This document shows positions 59,438 to 64,000 of a stretch of DNA of 64,000 bases, in pieces; within the stretch, counting starts at the first letter, position 1; each line of letters starts with the position of its first letter. Source of the stretch: a virus; IMG/VR virus record IMGVR_UViG_3300032093_011400, positions 1 to 64,000 of that record. The stretch is one strand, 5' to 3'. The translations under genes were made by a program, and so were the position numbers. The notes under the pieces are model-generated. The model ran no database searches. It saw only the letters and a program-made list of their open reading frames with translations, and was not told where the DNA came from.

Positions 59438-61198
59438 TTACTTACTATTGATTTCGTTAAGTATTTGTTCAACAATATCTACAGAATTTTCATCAACATC
59501 ACCCATAACCGTACCAATAATCTGTTTCTTCTTTATCAGAATGTCGTAGATAACACCCTCAATTGTATTTTCAAATAGTGGGTAATATACTGAAACTGAA
59601 TTTTTTTGTCCGTATCTGTATGCTCGGTCTTCAGCTTGGGAATGTTCTGCCGGTACAAATGATAGGTCATTCATAATAACAGCTTCACCCGCAGTAAGTG
59701 TTAATCCAACACCTGCGGCTTTCATATTACCACAAAAAACTTGTATTTTATCACTCTCTTGGAACTTGTCAACCGCATCTTGTCTTGCAGGTTTTGATGT
59801 TGACCCATCTAAATAAACAGATTTTTTACCAAAATGTTCGTGTATCTTTTTAAGTGGTTCGGTAAAGTTACTAAAGATAATAACTTTTTTACCTTGTTCG
59901 ATAATGTTCTCAGCAAGTTCAATTGTAATTGGTATTTTTTCTTCGGCAATTACTTGTCTTACTTTCATCAGTTTTGTAAACTGAACAGATAATGACTTTG
60001 ATTCGTCTTGTCTGTTGTTATACCAATCATAATACTCACCCATCAATCCTTCATATAACCTTGATTTCAAACGAAGGTAAACAGGAGTCATAATTTTTTC
60101 AGGTAAATCTAAAACATCAGTTTTTAATCTTCTTAAAATTTGACGAGAAGTCCTTTCTCTCAACTCTTCCAAGTTTGACGCTCCTGTAACATTCCAAATC
60201 TTTTTACCACCAACTCTAAACTGATATCCACCACAATATCTAATTGCGTATGCTTGCCAGTTTTGACTTACAGGACTATCAATAAGTTTTAAGATATTGT
60301 AATAATTCATTGGACGAGAAGTCATTGGTGTTCCCGTTAGTAACCATAATTTTTTAATATTCTTGGTTACATCCATTATAATCTTTGTTCTTTGAGCTTG
60401 AGCGTTTGAAACATAATGTGCTTCATCTATAACAACTAAATCAAACTTTGAATTAAGAATTATTGAGTTTAACTTATCTTTTGGGTCATGGAAGTTTTTA
60501 AGAATGTCGTAGTTAACAATAACGTAGTCCGCTTGTTCAAACTTCTTACCCTCACAGATATAAACTGATTTGTCAGTATAGTTTTTGATTTCTCTTTCCC
60601 AATTTATTTTGAGAGACGCTGGACAAATAATTAACACTCTATTAGCTCCACTTTCTAACGAAGCAATAACAGTACTTGTTGTTTTACCAAGTCCCATGTC
60701 ATCTGCTAAAATAAACTTGTCGTTTTTTAATAACTTTTCAATTGCTTCTTTTTGGTGAGTAAGTGGTGGACGGTTTTCGTATTTTGAGTAATCAACGTCA
60801 ACCAAGTTTTCGGTGTATTGTTTGATAACCGCCGCTTTTGGTATCCAAAAATCATGAATAGTTTCACCACTAAAAATCTTACCCCAAATATGATATGATT
60901 TATCTTTTTCAATTAAAATCTTTTCAACGTAAATTTTATCAGGTTCCTTAATGAATGGATTATCGGCAACAAGTTTTTGTGAAAAGTATGAGTCAATCTC
61001 AACCCATTTCTTAGCGACTTTTGGAACTACTGAATTATAGTCAATAACATAATCACATTGAGCTCTTGTTGGGACATACTTTTTATTTGACTCAATTTGT
61101 TTCTTTAATTTAAGGATATAGTTATTTGAGCCTTGATAATTTTCAAGAATGGATATTGCTTGTTGCTCAACACTTAAATGTCCCGTAGAAGTCGTCAA
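59438..61198 (-). CDS. SNF2-family helicase (UvsW/HepA-like)
   Basis: 586 aa superfamily 2 ATPase with the SNF2/SMARCAL1 arrangement: PPLTHQKEAIEKLL (Q-type motif), ADDMGLGKT (I), ICPASLKINWEREI (Ia), VVIDEAHYVSN (II), WLLTGTPMTSRP (III), IFSNFTEPLKKI (IV), VFCGNMKAAGVGLTLTAGEAVIMNDLSFVP (V) and AEDRAYRYGQKNSV (VI). Likely remodels branched DNA at replication or recombination forks. The start codon appears to be TTG 61198; no in-frame ATG precedes the family homology. Divergent from the neck gene at 61256. Confidence 0.92.
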   Translation of the reverse strand: MTTSTGHLSVEQQAISILENYQGSNNYILKLKKQIESNKKYVPTRAQCDYVIDYNSVVPKVAKKWVEIDSYFSQKLVADNPFIKEPDKIYVEKILIEKDKSYHIWGKIFSGETIHDFWIPKAAVIKQYTENLVDVDYSKYENRPPLTHQKEAIEKLLKNDKFILADDMGLGKTTSTVIASLESGANRVLIICPASLKINWEREIKNYTDKSVYICEGKKFEQADYVIVNYDILKNFHDPKDKLNSIILNSKFDLVVIDEAHYVSNAQAQRTKIIMDVTKNIKKLWLLTGTPMTSRPMNYYNILKLIDSPVSQNWQAYAIRYCGGYQFRVGGKKIWNVTGASNLEELRERTSRQILRRLKTDVLDLPEKIMTPVYLRLKSRLYEGLMGEYYDWYNNRQDESKSLSVQFTKLMKVRQVIAEEKIPITIELAENIIEQGKKVIIFSNFTEPLKKIHEHFGKKSVYLDGSTSKPARQDAVDKFQESDKIQVFCGNMKAAGVGLTLTAGEAVIMNDLSFVPAEHSQAEDRAYRYGQKNSVSVYYPLFENTIEGVIYDILIKKKQIIGTVMGDVDENSVDIVEQILNEINSK

Positions 61199-61243
61199 AA
61201 TATTTTAATTAACTATACAACTATAATAATAATCAAAAAAGAA

Positions 61244-61253
61244 ATATTTATCA
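61244..61253 (+). promoter_or_regulatory. Late-promoter-like motif, 2 bases before neck gene
   Basis: ATATTTATCA, 2 bases before ATG 61256. Confidence 0.55.
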
Positions 61254-61255
61254 AT

Positions 61256-61771
61256 ATGTCAAATAGAATAGTTCCAATAACAAGATTAGGTAAATTTTTC
61301 GGTGCAGAAGATTACAATTTGGATATCAACATGGGTAGAGAATGGTTAGAAGGTGATATGAACTTCACTCTTGTATTATATCGTGTTGACAAACAGAAGA
61401 CAAATGTAGATGATGTATATGGTGAAGCGTCTGTTGACGGAATTAAATTTTTACCACCTGTTGAGTTTAAGGCTTTTTTACAAATTGTTGCCCCTGAAAA
61501 TAAATTTCTTGGGACAAGTAAGATTAATCAGTTAGAGCCGGGAAACGCAAGAATATCAGTATATCAATCACACCTTGATGAATTAGGAGTTGATATAGAA
61601 TATGGTGATTATATTGGTTATTACGAAACTGAAAGTAGAGTTAGATATTATGTAGTTAATAATGACGGACGTGTTGTTTCAGATAACAAACATACTTATG
61701 CAGGATACAAACCGTTTTATAGAACAATAAACGCATCTCCTGTAATGGAAAACGAATTTAGAGGATTATAA
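61256..61771 (+). CDS. Probable neck protein (T4 gp14-like), 171 aa
   Basis: Start chosen at ATG 61256 (MSNRIVPITRLGKFFGAEDY) because the family-like sequence begins there and the motif ends 2 bases before; the ORF opens at 61178. FTLVLYRVDKQKTNVDDVYGEASVDGIKFLPPVEFKAFLQI has the YRxD...DDVYGE...VEFKAF pattern of head-closure proteins in T4-like phages. The stop overlaps the next ATG by one base. It would sit on the portal below gp13. Confidence 0.6.
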   Translation: MSNRIVPITRLGKFFGAEDYNLDINMGREWLEGDMNFTLVLYRVDKQKTNVDDVYGEASVDGIKFLPPVEFKAFLQIVAPENKFLGTSKINQLEPGNARISVYQSHLDELGVDIEYGDYIGYYETESRVRYYVVNNDGRVVSDNKHTYAGYKPFYRTINASPVMENEFRGL

Positions 61772-62823
61772 TGGGATTACCTAAAATTAAAAAAACTTTA
61801 CCCCTTACATACCCACCTATTGGTTATGAACGAAGATTAGAACTTCTTGAAGATATCAATAAGGATGGAACTTACTTGCCTAAATCTATTTTACATGAAG
61901 ATTTAGATAGAGGGTTTTTAGATTTTGTTAAAAATGATTTAAAAACTGTTGTTAGTGGTAAAATAGTTAAAGTTGTAGATATTTTAATGACGACTCAAAA
62001 CTGGGCTCAATTTACACAAACTTGGGATTTTAACAACATAGATAAAAACGTTGAACCACCAATTATAACAACTGTAAGAACTCCTGAAGTAAAATATGGT
62101 ACATTACCGTCTTTAAAATATACGATACCTAATAGAAAACAATTTTATTACGCTGCGGTACCGACTTGGGACGGACAAAGAAAAGGTATGGATATATACA
62201 CAATTCCCCAGCCAGTTCCTGTAGATATAAAATATTCTGTTAAAATTATTTGTAATAGAATGAGAGAATTGAATAAATTCAATCAAATTGTTATTGAAAA
62301 ATTTTCATCTCGTCAGGCTTATACTAAAATAAAAGGACATTATATTCCAATAACTTTAGATGAAATTTCAGATGAATCTGTTATGGATGTTGAAAAAAGA
62401 AGATACTACATCCAATCTTACGCTTTTACTTTACAAGGGTTTTTAAGTGATGAAGAAGAATACCAAGTTAAACCTGCAATTAGTAGAAGTTTGATTATGG
62501 TTGAGTTAGATAATAGAAAGAAAAAAGTTAAAAAAAAGGTACTACCCCCAAATCCTGACCAATACCAATTTAATGCAAATTATCCTGTAGGTACCACCGC
62601 ATATACTCAAACTTTTAATTATACTGCAAACATAAAGGTTGAGGGTAGTGAAAATGTTAACTCTTATGCAATATACATTAATGGTTTATATTACGGTGAT
62701 AGTTCAACACAGTTGTTAACAGGTTATATACAAATTAATGATAGTGATGAATTATCAATTACTGTCGTTAAAACAAATGGAAGTTTAAGTAGTACTATAA
62801 AATTAGTTTCCACAATACTTTAA
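61771..62823 (+). CDS. Tail terminator / sheath-stabiliser (T4 gp15-like) with Ig-like end
   Basis: 350 aa. Residues ~120-240 match the gp15-like core: VPVDIKYSVKIICNRMRELNKFNQIVIEKF, ITLDEISDESVMDVEKRRYYIQSYAFTLQGFL. The C-terminal ~90 residues (after a Lys-rich linker KKKVKKKVL) look like an added Ig-like domain (AYTQTFNYTANIKVEGSENVNSYAIYINGLYYG). T4 gp15 is 272 aa, so the extra domain is an extension. It lies between neck gp14-like and sheath, as in T4. Confidence 0.75.
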   Translation: MGLPKIKKTLPLTYPPIGYERRLELLEDINKDGTYLPKSILHEDLDRGFLDFVKNDLKTVVSGKIVKVVDILMTTQNWAQFTQTWDFNNIDKNVEPPIITTVRTPEVKYGTLPSLKYTIPNRKQFYYAAVPTWDGQRKGMDIYTIPQPVPVDIKYSVKIICNRMRELNKFNQIVIEKFSSRQAYTKIKGHYIPITLDEISDESVMDVEKRRYYIQSYAFTLQGFLSDEEEYQVKPAISRSLIMVELDNRKKKVKKKVLPPNPDQYQFNANYPVGTTAYTQTFNYTANIKVEGSENVNSYAIYINGLYYGDSSTQLLTGYIQINDSDELSITVVKTNGSLSSTIKLVSTIL

Positions 62824-62969
62824 TTCTCCCCATAAATATCTTTTTTTTCAACACACGTATCAATAATTAATTTTTCTAAAAACTTATGAATTTTGTAACC
62901 ATGTTTGTTACAATAGTTTTTTAAGATTTCGTGACTCTCAGGTGATATTTTAATGTTCTTAATTTTCAA
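62820..62969 (-). CDS. Small ribbon-helix-helix-like protein, 49 aa, TTG start
   Basis: TTG 62969 to TAA 62820. The protein (KIKNIKISPESHEILKNYCN, then KFLEKLIIDTCVEKK) has the beta strand plus two helices of MetJ/Arc-type DNA-binding proteins, as found in many phages. It is encoded opposite the tail genes; its stop overlaps the gp15-like stop by 3 bases. A late-type motif lies 33 bases upstream. No ATG is available in frame. Could be a repressor or a late regulator. Confidence 0.65.
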   Translation of the reverse strand: MKIKNIKISPESHEILKNYCNKHGYKIHKFLEKLIIDTCVEKKDIYGEN

Positions 62970-63002
62970 GGTAGAAAAAAGGTAGAATTTATTCCTACTG
63001 TT

Positions 63003-63012
63003 TTATAAATAG
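63003..63012 (-). promoter_or_regulatory. Late-promoter-like motif before RHH gene
   Basis: Minus-strand CTATTTATAA, 33 bases before TTG 62969; back to back with 63047-63056. Confidence 0.4.
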
Positions 63013-63046
63013 TTACTTAACGTATTAGTTTTTGAATAAAAAGACA

Positions 63047-63056
63047 ATATTTATCA
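63047..63056 (+). promoter_or_regulatory. Late-promoter-like motif before tail sheath
   Basis: ATATTTATCA, 33 bases before ATG 63090. Confidence 0.5.
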
Positions 63057-63089
63057 ATAAATAAATTTTCAAAAACATTTAAAATAAAA

Positions 63090-64000
63090 ATGGCAACATC
63101 AAACAAAGTTTTCGTCTCGCCAGGTGTATATACATCAGAAAGAGACTTATCATTTGTTTCACAAAGTGTTGGGATTACCACGTTGGGTATAGCTGGAGAA
63201 ACCTTAAAAGGCCCAGCTTTTGAACCAATCTTCATCACAAGTTATGGAGAGTTTGAAACCTATTTCGGCGGTACTACTCCTGAAAAATTTGTGAACACAC
63301 AAATCCCAAAATATGAGGCAGCATATATTGCTAAGTCATATCTTCAACAATCTAACCAATTGTTTGTAACAAGAATCTTAGGATTATCAGGTTATGACGC
63401 AGGGCCATCTTGGTCTATTACAACTGTGGCTAATGTAGATTGTAATACTGTTGCACTTACAGGTACTGCAACACCATTTACCGCAACATTTGTTGGTACA
63501 ACGGCTTCAACATCAACAGTAACAATTACAGGTTTACCTGTTGGAATTACAAATGCAACAACTCCTTATACAACATATAGTGGAGGTTCATCAACTATTT
63601 ATGCTCAACTTCAGAGTCAAATTTTTGGTGTAATTGGTTCTAATTCAACTTCAGCATCTTCCATCTATTATTTTGGAGCGGTTTCGGGAGCTCAAGTTAC
63701 GGCAAACATTGCTGCTGGATATTCAGCATCTACAAACGTATTTGGTGTTAATGCAATAAGTGCTTCAAGTATTGATTATTGTTCTGAAGTTAATGATGTA
63801 TGGTATTATGCTACATTTACACCTCCAACAACAGGTGAAAATTACAATGGTTATTCGTTCTTTAGTAGAATTAGTACAATAACTGGTACGTCAGGTTCTT
63901 ATAGTGGTTCTATAACAGGTAATATCTATAACTTCTCAGGTTTAACTTATTCAGGTTATAATGATTTAGTTGTGGCAACTTTACGTTCAAGAGGTATTAC
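63090..64000 (+). CDS. Tail sheath protein (T4 gp18-like), 5' part
   Basis: Open from ATG 63090 to the window end (303 codons). VFVSPGVYTSERDLSF, TTLGIAGETLKGPAFEPIFITSYGEFETYFG and EAAYIAKSYLQQSNQLFVTRILG are the highly conserved start of contractile tail sheath proteins. After this comes a Thr/Ser/Gly-rich insertion. It is preceded by the neck and gp15-like genes. The C-terminal domains lie right of the window. Confidence 0.92.
   Translation, partial: MATSNKVFVSPGVYTSERDLSFVSQSVGITTLGIAGETLKGPAFEPIFITSYGEFETYFGGTTPEKFVNTQIPKYEAAYIAKSYLQQSNQLFVTRILGLSGYDAGPSWSITTVANVDCNTVALTGTATPFTATFVGTTASTSTVTITGLPVGITNATTPYTTYSGGSSTIYAQLQSQIFGVIGSNSTSASSIYYFGAVSGAQVTANIAAGYSASTNVFGVNAISASSIDYCSEVNDVWYYATFTPPTTGENYNGYSFFSRISTITGTSGSYSGSITGNIYNFSGLTYSGYNDLVVATLRSRGI

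Overview
This window is part of a large, lytic, contractile-tailed (T4-like, Caudoviricetes) phage genome that very probably infects a member of the Bacteroidota. The T4-type head genes are recognisable: terminase, portal, S77-type prohead protease, core protein and gp23-like capsid. So are neck and tail genes (gp13-, gp14- and gp15-like, then tail sheath), a family-B DNA polymerase, a SNF2-type helicase and a gp55-like late sigma factor. The host assignment rests on AT-rich DNA, start codons that almost never have a Shine-Dalgarno sequence, promoters of the Bacteroidota TTTG-N19-21-TAnnTTTG type, and a phage-encoded ribosomal protein bS21 of the Bacteroidota kind. No integrase, repressor, tRNA gene or CRISPR array was seen.

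Layout: 1-168 (minus) is the 5' part of a tmRNA (ssrA) cut by the window edge. It carries an unusually long tag reading frame that does not end in the usual LAA. It is followed by an unknown acidic protein, an M20-type metallopeptidase and a ClpC-like unfoldase (to 4.25 kb). 4.3-9.4 kb holds a KTSC protein, a nucleotidyltransferase and acidic, probably head-associated proteins. 9.5-19.1 kb is the head-building module, interrupted by bS21 on the opposite strand. 19.1-27.6 kb (mostly minus) holds small proteins and large presumed baseplate or tail proteins, then the late sigma factor (27.7-28.4 kb). 28.4-47.9 kb (all minus, tightly overlapping genes) is a glycan island. It has about eleven glycosyltransferases, GDP-mannose dehydratase, UDP-GlcNAc 2-epimerase, RmlD-, RmlC- and SDR-type enzymes, a short DegT-like aminotransferase, an acetyltransferase and a methyltransferase, with PhoH, a HAD phosphatase, dUTPase and an exonuclease mixed in. 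48.0-50.6 kb (minus) holds small proteins including a WYL-like one. 50.6-56.4 kb (plus) encodes a large fibre-like protein with a Thr-Pro stalk and the DNA polymerase. 56.4-61.2 kb (minus) encodes two structural proteins, a superoxide dismutase fused to a nuclease-like domain, and the helicase. 61.3-64 kb (plus) encodes neck, tail-terminator and tail-sheath proteins plus a tiny ribbon-helix-helix gene on the other strand.

Two themes stand out. First, the phage carries several parts that act on host translation and protein turnover: tmRNA with its own tag, bS21 with the tyrosine thought to contact the anti-Shine-Dalgarno sequence, a Clp unfoldase that keeps a ClpP-docking VGF loop, and a peptidase. 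Second, a 10-bp motif, ATATTTATMA (the reverse complement of the T4 late-promoter core), lies just upstream of most structural-gene transcription units in sense orientation. It is absent from the starts of the glycan island. It is probably the late promoter read by the gp55-like sigma factor, and at several genes it lies so close to the ATG that the mRNA would be leaderless.
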